This document shows, in pieces, positions 35,833 through 44,889 of a DNA stretch of 64,000 bases. The notes under the pieces were generated by a model. That model searched no databases. It saw only the letters and a program-made list of their open reading frames with translations, and had not been told where the DNA came from. Made by a program: the position numbers and the translations under genes. The first letter of the stretch is position 1, and each line of letters opens with the position of its first letter. The stretch is from CAXBBB01 sp963815505 (GTDB lineage Bacteria > Bacteroidota > Rhodothermia > Rhodothermales > BA12), in NCBI GenBank assembly GCA_963815505.1, contig CAWFGU010000010.1:1-64000 (forward strand). Direction: 5' to 3'.

Positions 35833-36456
35833 CTATTTGTGGATCAGGCGCATGAACTCGGCGCGGGTGCTGTGCTTCTGGAATTCGCCGCTCATGGCGC
35901 TCGTAGTCGTGGACGAGTTCTGCTTTTCGGCACCGCGCATCATCATGCACATGTGCTGCGCTTCGATCACGACGCCGACGCCCAGCGGATTGAGCACCTT
36001 CTGGATTACGTCGCGGATCTGGATCGTCAGTCGCTCCTGCACCTGCAACCGCCGAGCGTACACGTCGACGACGCGCGGAATCTTACTCAGCCCGACAATG
36101 TGCCCGTTGGGGATGTATGCTACGTGCGCCTTGCCGAAGAACGGGAGCATGTGGTGCTCGCACTGCGAATAGACTTCGATGTCCTTCACCAGGATCATCT
36201 CGCTGTACTCCTCGGCAAACAGCGCTTTGCGCAAAATCGCCTCGGGGTCCATGCGGTAGCCGTGCGTCAGAAACTGGTGCGCCTTGGCGACGCGCGTCGG
36301 CGTATCGAGCAGGCCTTCTCGATCGGGATTCTCACCCAGCGTCGTGAGTAAGTCGCGGACGCCCGCAGCCAGATGCTCGGTAGTCGGCTCGTCGTAGATG
36401 TCTTGACGACGGTAGAGCGGGGTTTTGTCTACGTCGAGGGAGATAGAATCGGGCAT
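35833..36456 (-). CDS. folE: GTP cyclohydrolase I
   Basis: Converts GTP to 7,8-dihydroneopterin triphosphate, the entry to folate and tetrahydrobiopterin. The 207 residues carry NPDREGLLDTPTRVAKA, the zinc-site VYSQCEHHMLPFFGKAHVAY, GLSKIPRVVDVYARRLQVQE and the second zinc cysteine region VVIEAQHMCMMMRGAEKQNS. I chose ATG 36456 because conserved sequence begins just after it. It lies 4 bp before the SDR gene and 82 bp after the PTPS gene, all in the same direction. It is the only folate-like gene here. Confidence 0.97.
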   Translation of the reverse strand: MPDSISLDVDKTPLYRRQDIYDEPTTEHLAAGVRDLLTTLGENPDREGLLDTPTRVAKAHQFLTHGYRMDPEAILRKALFAEEYSEMILVKDIEVYSQCEHHMLPFFGKAHVAYIPNGHIVGLSKIPRVVDVYARRLQVQERLTIQIRDVIQKVLNPLGVGVVIEAQHMCMMMRGAEKQNSSTTTSAMSGEFQKHSTRAEFMRLIHK

Positions 36457-36538
36457 CGGTCGAATGCGGTCGGTGAGGGCGCTCGGCAGGAGCGCGTGGA
36501 GAGCGATGCGCGGCCGCACCGGGAGGGAGAGGAGCGCG

Positions 36539-36964
36539 TCAGTCGGGCGCGCCGTCTCCATAGTAGTCGACGAAGTTGCGCGGCGTTTCGTACAGACGGA
36601 TGCGGTGCAACTCGCCCGATGGCACGTGCGGCGCGATGCGGTCCCAGAACACGACGGCGAGATTCTCGGATGAGGGCATAATGCCCTGGAGAAAGTCCAC
36701 GTCGAGGTTCAGGTTGCGGTGATCCACCCGGTCGACGACATGCTCGTGAACGATGGTTTTGAGTTCGCCCAGATCGACGACATAGCCCGTGTCGGAGTCG
36801 GGTTCGCCCTTGACGGTGACGTGCAGCACGTAGTTGTGGCCGTGCCAGTTGGGGCTGTTGCAGGGGCCAAAAGTCGCCTCGTTCCACGCATCGGATTTGG
36901 CCGGATTGTGCAGCCGGTGCGCGGCGTTGAAATGCACTTCGCGCGTGACGTAAACGGTGGGCAT
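36539..36964 (-). CDS. 6-pyruvoyl-tetrahydropterin synthase family protein
   Basis: A 141-residue T-fold pterin enzyme. HFNAAHRLHN gives the first zinc histidine, CNSPNWHGHNY carries the catalytic cysteine and the HGH zinc pair, and the rest has VVDLGELK, DHRNLN, SSENLAVVFW and YETPRNFVDYYG. The cysteine-to-HGH spacing (CxxPNxHGHNY) is that of eukaryotic-type PTPS, unlike the shorter CxxxHGH of E. coli QueD. With folE and an SDR gene directly downstream, a tetrahydrobiopterin role is plausible; a queuosine role (QueD) is the alternative. No queC or queE is present. The second in-frame ATG is chosen; 36997 is an alternative. Confidence 0.88.
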   Translation of the reverse strand: MPTVYVTREVHFNAAHRLHNPAKSDAWNEATFGPCNSPNWHGHNYVLHVTVKGEPDSDTGYVVDLGELKTIVHEHVVDRVDHRNLNLDVDFLQGIMPSSENLAVVFWDRIAPHVPSGELHRIRLYETPRNFVDYYGDGAPD

Positions 36965-37051
36965 GAGTAGCAGGTCGGGCGATGGTCGTCGAAACAAGTA
37001 GTCAGCCGAACGGCAGGTGCTGCCCCCTGTTCGCCGCCTGCGTGTAACGCA

Positions 37052-37080
37052 TTGGTACGTCGGCCCGGGCGCGTACTTTG
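37052..37080 (+). promoter_or_regulatory. Bacteroidota-type promoter of the HIT gene
   Basis: TTG (37052-37054) is followed by a 19-base spacer and TACTTTG (37074-37080), ending 20 bp before the HIT start. This is the only -7-like box here with the -33 TTG at the expected spacing. Confidence 0.55.
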
Positions 37081-37100
37081 AGGCACCGACCCGCTGACCG

Positions 37101-37445
37101 ATGCCCGAAAAAACGCTCTTTCAACAAATCGCCGACGGCGAGATTCCCGCCGACATTGTCTATGAGGACGAGCGCTGCCTCGCCTTCCGCGACATCAATC
37201 CGCAAGCGCCGACGCACGTGCTGATCGTACCGCGCCGCCCGATTCCCGGCATCCAGTCGGTCGAACCGGCGGACGCCGATCTGCTGGGTCATCTGCTGGT
37301 GATCGCGCGCGGGATTGCCGAGGAGTTGAAGCTCGAGAAGGGCTACCGGCTCGCGCTCAACGTCGGCGAGGACGGCGGTCAGACCGTGCCTCACCTGCAC
37401 GTCCATCTGCTGGGCGGGCGCACTCTGTCGTGGCCGCCGGGCTGA
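37101..37445 (+). CDS. HIT-family nucleotide hydrolase (HINT-like)
   Basis: A 114-residue HINT-type protein, which hydrolyses phosphoramidates such as AMP-lysine or AMP-amines. The start MPEKTLFQQIADGEIPADIV and the histidine triad PHLHVHLLGGR are diagnostic. The end LSWPPG is the usual family terminus (xMxWPPG). It stands alone, after a TTG-19-TACTTTG promoter and before a dispersed repeat. Confidence 0.96.
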   Translation: MPEKTLFQQIADGEIPADIVYEDERCLAFRDINPQAPTHVLIVPRRPIPGIQSVEPADADLLGHLLVIARGIAEELKLEKGYRLALNVGEDGGQTVPHLHVHLLGGRTLSWPPG

Positions 37446-37472
37446 TCGCTGTTGCCTCTTTTCCACTACTCC

Positions 37473-37510
37473 AGTCATTGCGAGGAGCGTAGCGACGTGA
37501 CACTCTCGAA
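37473..37510. repeat. Dispersed GTCATTGCGAGGAGCGTAGC element
   Basis: The sequence GTCATTGCGAGGAGCGTAGC continues GACGTGACACTCTCG. Near-identical elements occur widely in bacterial genomes. The copy overlaps the possible N-terminus of the next gene and supplies the GTG chosen as its start. Confidence 0.65.
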
Positions 37511-39533
37511 GAGGACACAAGCGGTAGCCCGGCATGCGCTACTACGGCGCTTCATCGCGTGCTCCCTCGCGCTCGCATGTGCGACTACGCTCCACGCCCA
37601 GACGCAGCCTACGGTCACGACCCGCTTCGAGCGCGACGTGAACCGCTACGCCTACGTCGCGACGCTCTCCTTCGCCGATCTCGATGCCGGACCCTGGCGT
37701 ACGGACGCCTTGCTTCGAGTCGTAACCGAGGCGTTCGGGCGTTCGGACGATCTGCTGTTTCGCGACGAAGGGCTCGCCGTTCTGTCGGCGACTCGGTCGG
37801 CGCGTGAGGGCGTCCGGTACGGAGTCAGGAGCGAAACGGCGGGCTTCTCTCAGGGACGCGTGGCGCGCCACCTGTCTGGCCTCACGATTGAAGTCGCGCC
37901 GGTCGGCGAGACGTGGTCGGTTGAGGCACTGGCGGGCGTCGGCGTCGATCAGCGTCCGGGCGCCGTCGCGCTGGTAGGGGAGGATGCCGATGTGCGGACC
38001 GATGCGGGGCCCGCCGCCGGGGTTGCGGCAATGCTGATGCGTTCGGCTGGGACATACGCGGTAGCTGGACAGGCACGCGCGAGTTGGCAGAATCTGCTGC
38101 CGCGCAGGCAGGGCGATGCAGCGCTCGATCTGCGGCTCGAGCCAAGTGCAGACGCGGTCGTTCCGGTCTCGGCCGATCTAGTGATGCGCCGGAGCCTGCG
38201 GGGCACCTACCAGTCGTCGTCGTTTCTCAACCGCACCGGCACGCTCGCCGACGCCGTGTTCGCCCCGTCGCGCACCGAGGAGACCACGCTCGATACGCTG
38301 CTCGTCGGAGCTACGCTGGCCGCGCCGGTGCTCCGGGGGGCGACCGCTTTGCGCATCGACGGGCGGTTGGAAGGCGAGGCGCTGGGCCGAAACGTACGCA
38401 CGAGCAATGCCGACGCGGACGCGCTCTTTTTCGACACCGACTTCGCCCGGCGCTCGGCTCGGCTCAATCTACGCGTGACGGCCGACCGCTCGGCGTGGAG
38501 CGGACACGTGGGGGTGCGTGCCGACGTTGCTCTGGAAGACCGGACGCTCGCCAATCGCGCCGACCTGCCCACCGCCCAGGCTGCTCAGAAAGCTGCGCTT
38601 CTCGAACAAGCGGACTACGAGCAGAGCACGCTGGGCGGAGACGTGCGCCTTGCACGGACCGTGCGCCGCCTGACCTTTTTCGCCGAAGCCCAGGCCAGCT
38701 TGCTGCGCTTGGACACGCCCGGCGCCAATGCGGACGATCGGGACGAAGCGTTCGCATCGGGGCGCGCTGGAGCCGAGTGGAAGGTGTCGCCGCGCCTGAC
38801 CGTCGACGTGCAAGCGTTCGCGTCCGACTACCACACGGTCTACCTCCGCGCCGCGCGCAGCGGCGAGAACAGCCGCCAGCGCGCCATCCGCCTGCGTCCC
38901 GGCGCCACGTGGACGCCGCGCACCGGTACGCGCGCGCGCCTGGACGGCGAAGTCCGCGCCACGTACACGCGCGACGACTTCCGCCTGCCGGGGAGGCCGC
39001 CGAGCGACCAGTCCGCAAGGGAGCAGCGCCTGAGCCTGGACGCAGAACACGCGCTGGCCCCGACGCTCCGTCTCTACGCAACCGCGACGGCGTCGGACCT
39101 GCGATTGGGGCGCCTGCTGCCGGACCGCTTCGCCGAAGTCCCGTTTGACACCGTCCGCACGTACGACGCACACGTCCGCATCGTCTTGGAGCGCGCGTGG
39201 CGAGCCGAATTGGGCGTCCGCGTGTTCTACCGCACCGATTACAGTCCGGCCATCACGACGCGCTTCCCCCGACTCGACGGCGCTACGGCGGTCGTTACCC
39301 GCCCCGGCGTCACGTGGCTGCGTCAACTCGGCCCGACCGCGTCGCTATCGATCCCTATTGGCGCACGCGGCTCGTCGGTCGAACTGGCAGGCTGGTACGC
39401 GATTCAGCAGCAGGCCGCCCGCCTCTACGGGCGACTCGACGAAGCCAACGAAGCCGCCATCCTCAGGGCCGCGTCCGATGCTCCGGCCCGCCTGCTTCCG
39501 CGCGTGACGTTTGGCGTGACGTGGCGACTTTAG
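37497..39533 (+). CDS. Large beta-rich outer-membrane protein, unknown function
   Basis: A protein of about 678 residues. The N-terminus KRTQAVARHALLRRFIACSL plus ALACATTLHAQ is a signal peptide. The remainder shows repeated alternating strands (VEALAGVGVDQRPGAVALVG, RSARLNLRVTADRSAWSGHV, AELGVRVFYRTDYSPAITTR) and ends in RVTFGVTWRL, resembling a beta-barrel closing strand. I do not recognise a family. GTG 37497 is chosen, since the longer frame to 37452 merely translates the dispersed repeat. It is convergent with corA, overlapping its stop by 4 bp. Confidence 0.65.
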   Translation: MTLSKRTQAVARHALLRRFIACSLALACATTLHAQTQPTVTTRFERDVNRYAYVATLSFADLDAGPWRTDALLRVVTEAFGRSDDLLFRDEGLAVLSATRSAREGVRYGVRSETAGFSQGRVARHLSGLTIEVAPVGETWSVEALAGVGVDQRPGAVALVGEDADVRTDAGPAAGVAAMLMRSAGTYAVAGQARASWQNLLPRRQGDAALDLRLEPSADAVVPVSADLVMRRSLRGTYQSSSFLNRTGTLADAVFAPSRTEETTLDTLLVGATLAAPVLRGATALRIDGRLEGEALGRNVRTSNADADALFFDTDFARRSARLNLRVTADRSAWSGHVGVRADVALEDRTLANRADLPTAQAAQKAALLEQADYEQSTLGGDVRLARTVRRLTFFAEAQASLLRLDTPGANADDRDEAFASGRAGAEWKVSPRLTVDVQAFASDYHTVYLRAARSGENSRQRAIRLRPGATWTPRTGTRARLDGEVRATYTRDDFRLPGRPPSDQSAREQRLSLDAEHALAPTLRLYATATASDLRLGRLLPDRFAEVPFDTVRTYDAHVRIVLERAWRAELGVRVFYRTDYSPAITTRFPRLDGATAVVTRPGVTWLRQLGPTASLSIPIGARGSSVELAGWYAIQQQAARLYGRLDEANEAAILRAASDAPARLLPRVTFGVTWRL

Positions 39534-40729
39534 AGCCAGCCCTTGCGCCAGAAGTAGTAGATCATCCCGCCGACCATCGTCAGCATCAGGCCCCACGCGG
39601 CGAAATAGCCATAGTGGAAGCCCAGTTCGGGGATGTACTCGAAGTTCATCCCATAGAGGCCCGTGATGAACGAGAGCGGAATGAAGATCGTGCCGACGAT
39701 GGTGAGCACCTTCATCACCTCGTTCATGCGGTTGCTGATGCCGGTCATGTAGAGGTCGCGCAGGCCCGCGAGCAGTTCGCGCTGGCTGTCGACGGTGTCG
39801 ATCACCTGGACGACGTGGTCGTAGAGGTCGCGCAGGAACGGGGCGATGTCGGCGTCGACGAGCGGTGATTCGGCGCGCACCAGTCCGCCTGCCAGTTCGC
39901 GGACCGGCCAGATCGTGCGGCGGACTGCGACGAGTTCGCGGCGCAGCGCGCTCAGTTTGTTCTGCACGCTGGCGTCGGGACGCTCGGCGATGCGCTCTTC
40001 CAAGGCTTCGAGCGTGCCCGACAGCCCCTCGAGCGCGACGAAGTAGCCGTCGACGATCACGTCGAGCAGGGCGAACGCGAGGTAATCCGGCCCCGACGTG
40101 CGGATGCGGCCTTTGGCTGCACGGACGCGCTCGACGACCGGCTCGAACAGGTCGGTCGGCGTTTCGGTAAAGAGGATCAGATAGTCGCGCGTCCACGCCA
40201 TGCTGATCTGCTCGGACACGATGGCCTGCCCGTCGAACGTCAGCGACGACAGCGTGGCGAACGCCGCCGAGCCTTCGAGGTCTATCTTGGGCCGCTGCGA
40301 GGTGTTGGCCACGTCCTCGAGCAGCAGGCCGTGCAGCCCGAGTTTGGCGCCGACGGCTTCGATCAGGTCGGTGTCGTGGACGCCGTCGAGCGTGATCCAC
40401 GTCGTCCCGTCCGTGCCGACGGCGATGTCCAGGTCTGCAGGCGTCGAGACGGTCAGCGCTTCGATGCGCTCGCCGTCGTAGGCCAGCGCGCTCAGCGTCG
40501 GCGCGTGGTCGCGTTCGAGACCGACGAAGACGACCTCGCCAGGCATCATGCCGCGCGTCGCTCCGGTCGCGGTCGACTTGCGGTTGGTCAGCCGGGCCGC
40601 CAGCCGCTCGGCCGCCACGACGCCGGGCACGAACTCGGCGACTTTGATGACACCGTCGACGGCCGTTCGGGCCAGTTTCTTGGCCGCCTCGACGGCCGGG
40701 TCTTCGCGGTCGCGGTCGGTCCGGCGCAT
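39530..40729 (-). CDS. corA: CorA-type Mg2+/Co2+ channel
   Basis: A 399-residue divalent cation channel of the CorA/MIT family. The soluble part has GDxxxxWITL-like TTWITLDGVHDTDLIEAVGA and LEDVANTSQRPKIDLEG. The long helix covers RREL through DSQRELLAGLRDLYMTGIS. Near the C-terminus are the two membrane helices with the pore signature GLYGMNFEYIPE. The tail ends WRKGWL. The start at 40729 adds about 50 residues before the usual N-terminus, which is basic and may be regulatory. It is downstream of lapA on the same strand. Confidence 0.94.
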   Translation of the reverse strand: MRRTDRDREDPAVEAAKKLARTAVDGVIKVAEFVPGVVAAERLAARLTNRKSTATGATRGMMPGEVVFVGLERDHAPTLSALAYDGERIEALTVSTPADLDIAVGTDGTTWITLDGVHDTDLIEAVGAKLGLHGLLLEDVANTSQRPKIDLEGSAAFATLSSLTFDGQAIVSEQISMAWTRDYLILFTETPTDLFEPVVERVRAAKGRIRTSGPDYLAFALLDVIVDGYFVALEGLSGTLEALEERIAERPDASVQNKLSALRRELVAVRRTIWPVRELAGGLVRAESPLVDADIAPFLRDLYDHVVQVIDTVDSQRELLAGLRDLYMTGISNRMNEVMKVLTIVGTIFIPLSFITGLYGMNFEYIPELGFHYGYFAAWGLMLTMVGGMIYYFWRKGWL

Positions 40730-40850
40730 TACGAGCCTATGTCGTGCGGCGGACTTGCCGAAGCGCGCCGTGTACGGATCGACCTCGCCGCTCGGCTGGG
40801 CAGGAGGAGCGTACGTCGGCGGAGAGGCTGCGGGAAGTTCGGCGGGCGAC

Positions 40851-41133
40851 TTAACGGTCGAGGCGAGGCGGGGTGCCCATGGAGGGCTCCTTGATCGCGG
40901 CCGACCGTTCCTTCTGCAAGAGCTTTGATCTTGCGCCCGCTCGTCCATCGGCCCGGAACGGACGCCAGGAACGCCGTCAGAACGCCTGCGCCGAATGTTA
41001 GTAGCAAGACGATCGCAGTCGACCCGGAATAGATCCACGGTCCGATGCGGACGGCCATCTCGGCGGGATTCTGAAGTGCAAAAATGACGGCACCGAGGGC
41101 GAGCAGTAATGCAAGGACGAGGGCGAAACGCAT
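40851..41133 (-). CDS. LapA-domain membrane protein (one frameshift)
   Basis: A protein of about 94 residues. MRFALVLALLLALGAVIFAL and a second span (IYSGSTAIVLLLTFGAGVLT) flank the short NPAEMAVRIGPW loop, the layout of LapA/DUF1049 inner-membrane proteins. After the second span the reading in the given frame becomes AEGTVGRDQGALHG. Removing one T near 40918 restores LQKERSAAIKEPSMGTPPRL, a short charged tail, and a stop at 40851. I prefer that reading; without it the frame continues to about 40729. Confidence 0.65.
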
Positions 41134-41300
41134 GGCGGAGCAGGTGACGGTAGCGGAATCTACGAAGAATGTCGCTGGGTAGCGCGACGCTGTCAGCGTC
41201 CAAGTGACGAGCGGAATGCTTTGCCCGTTCAAACCTGTCAGCTTTCCCCGAACGCGGTGACAGTCCCATCTTGACGGTTAGGAAAACGCCGCTCTCTCGC

Positions 41301-42443
41301 TCACACACGCCGCCCTTTCCACTGTACGTTGCCGCGCCAGTGGGCGAGCGCGCTGTCGAGGTTGAGCAGCGCGTCCGAGTGCGTAGCTGACCGGAGCGAC
41401 CAGCGTCATCCACCAGGGGAAGCGGCACAGCCGGTCGGTCGTGAGTTTGAGCGCCAGCGTCGAGAGTCAGCAGCGGCCAGCCCAGCAGCGGCGCCAGCAC
41501 GAACGTCAGCAGGAAGTAGGGCCAGAGGAAGGCGAAAGGCCAGCGGCGTTCCGCCCAGGATCAGATAGGCGTTCTTGCGGAAACCGGCCCACGCGTCGGC
41601 GAAATCGGTGTACATGAACACGTCGACGCTGTCCTGCACGTCGGCCATGTAGGGCACGATGCCCGCCATCCGCAGCGACCGTCCGATCCGCACGTCTTCG
41701 AGGACTTCGGCTTTGTGGTGGAGATGCGGTTCGTGCTCGCGATACAGGTCCGAGCGGATCAGCCAGCACTGCCCGTTGAGCGCTCCCAGCGCGCGCATCT
41801 TGAAGTGGCGCACCAGAAACCACGGCAGGCCGATCAGGATCGCGTTGGGCACCAGGCTGACGAGCAGTTTTCCGCCCCCCTTCGATAGTCCGGTCAGGCC
41901 GGTGAGTACGGCTGGCCCGGGCAGCTGCTCGTGCCGCCTTACGACGCGGCGTAGGGCGTCCGGGCGCGGCAGATCGGTGTCGGCGTCGAGGAAGAGGTAG
42001 CGCTCGCCGGTCGCGTGGCGCGTCGCCTGGTAGAGCGCGTGGACCTTGCCGACCCAGCCCGGCGCGGGTCCGTCGCCGGTGAGGTGGAGCAGGCGCTCGT
42101 CGTCCGAGAAGCGCGCGATTACGTCCGACGTGCCGTCTGTCGAGCCGTCGTCGTAGAGCACGAACTGGGCGTCGGGATAGTCCTGAGCCACCAGCGACGG
42201 GATCAGCCGCTCCAGATTGCGTTCCTCGTTGCGCGCCGGGATCAACACGCTCAGGCTCGGAAGCGGCGCATCACTCGGGCGGACGCGGCTCCACTTGCGC
42301 AGGTACAGCGCGTTACCGGCAAACGTCGTCAGCAGAAAGAGGTGGATCGCTCCGACGGCGACGAACAGGACGCTGCGCAGCGTGACCGCGTCGAACGACG
42401 GGAGACTCCAGCCGATTACGTCGGAGAAAAAGCCATCCGGCAT
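41301..42443 (-). CDS. Family-2 glycosyltransferase, CruC/CrtQ-like (three indels)
   Basis: A membrane-bound glycosyltransferase of about 380 residues. A first helix precedes LSVLIPARNEERNLERLIPS, FVLYDDGSTDGTSDVIARF and LFLDADTDLPRPDAL (DxD). LEDVRIGRSLRMAG is the acceptor-side motif. After extra bases near 41537, 41463 and 41372 the repaired end reads AFLWPYFLLTFVLAPLLGWP, PWWMTLVAPVSYALG and HWRGNVQWKGRRV, the W(K/R)GR ending typical of carotenoid glycosyltransferases. It abuts the stop of the upstream gene and ends a crtB-cruF cluster, so glycosylation of a hydroxylated carotenoid is likely. Confidence 0.82.
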
Positions 42444-43143
42444 CTAGGGAGGCGACAGCAGAAACGCCCGGAACAGCGGCGGAGGGTCGAGCGCGAGCAG
42501 GCGCGTCCGCTCGGCCTCGGCGCGGTCGGCCTGGGTGGTGTGGCGTGCGTACCAGACCCACACGTCGGCTTCGATGCGCGAAATGCCCACGTCGGGCGTG
42601 CGCTCGACGACGCGGCGCAGCTGCTGAAAGCGTTTGAGCGCTGCCCGCTTGTCTCCGCCGACGATGGACGGCTTGTAGAACAGCGATTGGCCTTCGACGA
42701 GCAGCACGTAGGGGTCCGAGTCGTCGCGGTCGTGGGCGGCGGTGAGCATGCGCTCGGCGCGGCGCCCAATGGTGGGCAGGGCAAAAACTGACGCGCCGAC
42801 GGCTTTGTAGCCCCACAGTCCGGCCTGGAGCGCGAGAGCGCGAGCCGAAGCGCCGGGTGCGGCGTCGGTAGGGATCGCTTCTAGAAGCGACTGGTCCTGG
42901 GTCAGCGGGTAGAGGCGGTAGCGGCACAGCCACTTGGCGTCGTCGGTCGGCGGTGCGAGGCAAAGCGCGCGCAGTCCGCCCGCGTCCTGGGCGGCATACC
43001 GAGCCTGGACCTGCTGCGAGAAGGCGAGAAACGCGCGCTCGGTCGCATCGCTGCTTGGCGAAGGAGTATTGGCGGGCGAGAGGGCCAGAGCGAACAGGGA
43101 AACGAAGAGGAGCAGCACAGGGCGACGGTTGGTGGGAGAACAT
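42444..43143 (-). CDS. Exported hypothetical protein in carotenoid cluster
   Basis: A protein of about 230 residues that I do not recognise. The readable start is either GTG 43118 (VLLLFVSLFALALSPANT) or ATG 43143 with one extra T near 43139, giving MSPTNRRPVLLLFVSL, a better signal peptide. The mature part is alpha-helical (AFLAFSQQVQARYAAQDAGG, LKRFQQLRRVVERTPDVGIS), perhaps TPR-like. It ends in LFRAFLLSPP, and its stop directly abuts the glycosyltransferase ATG, so the two are translationally coupled. That position suggests a part in carotenoid glycoside handling, but nothing in the sequence proves it. Confidence 0.6.
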
Positions 43144-43250
43144 AGCCGGATGGGAGGCGGCGCGTGTGTGACCCTTTTACCAAGATCGCAGGCACGTCTG
43201 AGTAGAACGTATCGCGGTGCGCATTCGGATGTGCGCATTATCGGCGAACG

Positions 43251-43973
43251 TCACACGTAGCGGTCGAAGAAGCCGCGCATCCAGCCAAAGCTCCACCGGT
43301 CCTGAGGCGGCGGCGCTCCTCCGAGCAGCGTGCGCGTCGGCTGCGCGTAGTCGGCGCAGCGGGCCATCGCTCGTTCCAGATGCGCGCGCAGATCGCCTTC
43401 GCCACCGGCGTGCGGCGTGCCGAGCGATAGGCGGGCGTCGGGCTTGTCAGACGCGCCGAACGCTAGCTGGATGCCCAATGCCACCCACGTCGCGTCGGAC
43501 AGGATGCGGCCGAGCCGGTCGGTCAAGTCGCCCTCGAACGGGTCCAAGCCTTCGGGGGCCGGGTGCATGCGGCCTTCGGGGAAGTAGAGAAAGCCGAAGT
43601 CGGGCGTGCGCAGGCGGCGGACGGTAGCGCGGAGCGTGGCGGCGCGCGCGCGTGCGTCGTCCGGCGGGAAAGGGGAGTGCACCGGTCGAAGCGAAAAAGG
43701 GAAACCGGTCCCACTCGGCCATCCACGTCACGATGCGCCGGTCCAGCACGCGCTCGATCAGCAGCCAGGCCAGATAGCCGTCGTGGAACGAGTGGTGGTT
43801 GGCGTAGAGTACGACCGACCGATCCGGCGGCAGTTCGGGCAACTCGCCGACCAGATCGACGCGCGCGAATGCTTTGGCTACGTCGCGCTCGATCATGCCG
43901 TAGATCGCACTTCGAAGCGGCGATGCAGCGCCTGGGCGATGCGTCCATCGGGCCGGTCGGCAGGGTCAGCCAT
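43251..43973 (-). CDS. Acyltransferase, PlsC/CruD-like (two indels)
   Basis: A 1-acylglycerol-phosphate-type acyltransferase of about 240 residues. ATG 43973 overlaps the crtB stop by 8 bp (ATGGCTGA) and reads MADPADRPDGRIAQALHRRF. After one missing base near 43909 the frame continues IYGMIERDVAKAFARVDLVG. The HX4D catalytic motif is YANHHSFHDGYLAW, and FLYFPEGRMHPAPEGLDPFE is the glycerol-phosphate-binding block. A second indel lies near 43683. In a carotenoid operon with a glycosyltransferase it is a good candidate for acylating the sugar, as CruD does. Confidence 0.8.
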
Positions 43974-44889
43974 GAGGCGGCAAGCGGTCGCGGCGGGCGT
44001 GGTAGCCGTTCGAGACGACGCGCAGCACTTTGCGGTGCGTCGGTACGAACGCGCGCTGCGTCAGGTTGTCGTAGCCGTTGGCGCGCACCTCGTTGAGGAT
44101 CTCGCGGTAGACCTGCGCGGCAGCGCGAATGCCTCGACGGACGGCGGCGGGCAGCGACTCGACGCCGTCTAATCCTTCTTCGTACAGCGCTTCGGCCCGC
44201 GCCGCCAGGTGCTCGACCAGCAGCGGGTAGCCTACCGGTACCGTGTCGCTCGCCAAGTCCGACACGTCGACCGAGAACCGCGTCAGCAGTTCGGCCGGAA
44301 GGTAAGTGCGCCCGAGAAGGCGGGTGTCCTCGCCCACGTCGCGCAGGATGTTGGTGATCTGCATGCCGATGCCCAACGCTCGCGCCGGACGGTCGAGCGC
44401 GGCCACGTCGCCCCGCCTACGCGTCAGGAACGGCAGCATCATCGCGCCGACGCATCCGCCGACCAGGTCCGAGTAGTGGATCAGGTCGTCTTCGGTCTCG
44501 ACGGTACGGCCTTCCAGATCCCAGCGCGCGCCTTCGATCAGTTGGTAGAGCGGCGGCGCGTTGAGTCCAGTCGTGCGGTCGATGGCGGCCAAGCGGTGCC
44601 ACAGAGGAGCCGCAGGCGGGTTTCCGGCGAGGGTGGCGTCGAGTTTGGCGCGCAGTTCGTCGAGTTCTGACAGGGCGGCCTGAGGCCCGATTTCGGCTCC
44701 GCGTTCGTCGGCCAGCGTGTCGACGGCGCGGCAGTAGAGGTAGAGCGTGGCAACCGGCATCCGCATCGCGCGCGGCAGCAGGCGGGCAGCGAACGAAAAC
44801 GTCCGGCTGTGGTGGCGAAACGATTGCCAGACGATGCCGTCGTCGGCAGCGGCAGGATCGTCGGCCAGCGTGAGCGTGTGCGCCGTCAT
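43966..44889 (-). CDS. crtB: Phytoene synthase
   Basis: Joins two geranylgeranyl diphosphates into phytoene, the first committed carotenoid step. The 307 residues contain RTFSFAARLLPRAMR, the aspartate-rich YLYCRAVDTLADE and the second Mg-binding site GIGMQITNILRDVGEDTR, followed by RTYLPAELLTRF. The start overlaps the cruF stop by 4 bp (ATGA), and the stop overlaps the acyltransferase start by 8 bp, so the three are one translational unit. No phytoene desaturase (crtI) is in the window. Confidence 0.96.
   Translation of the reverse strand: MTAHTLTLADDPAAADDGIVWQSFRHHSRTFSFAARLLPRAMRMPVATLYLYCRAVDTLADERGAEIGPQAALSELDELRAKLDATLAGNPPAAPLWHRLAAIDRTTGLNAPPLYQLIEGARWDLEGRTVETEDDLIHYSDLVGGCVGAMMLPFLTRRRGDVAALDRPARALGIGMQITNILRDVGEDTRLLGRTYLPAELLTRFSVDVSDLASDTVPVGYPLLVEHLAARAEALYEEGLDGVESLPAAVRRGIRAAAQVYREILNEVRANGYDNLTQRAFVPTHRKVLRVVSNGYHARRDRLPPHG

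Noticed and set aside
37002..37535. Minus-strand open frame over the HIT gene
   Set aside because: It starts in the dispersed repeat and is antisense to the HIT protein, which has clear catalytic motifs.
39530..41500. CorA with an N-terminal extension up to 41.5 kb
   Set aside because: The extension is a mix of lapA antisense-frame and the glycosyltransferase tail; conserved CorA sequence begins after 40729.
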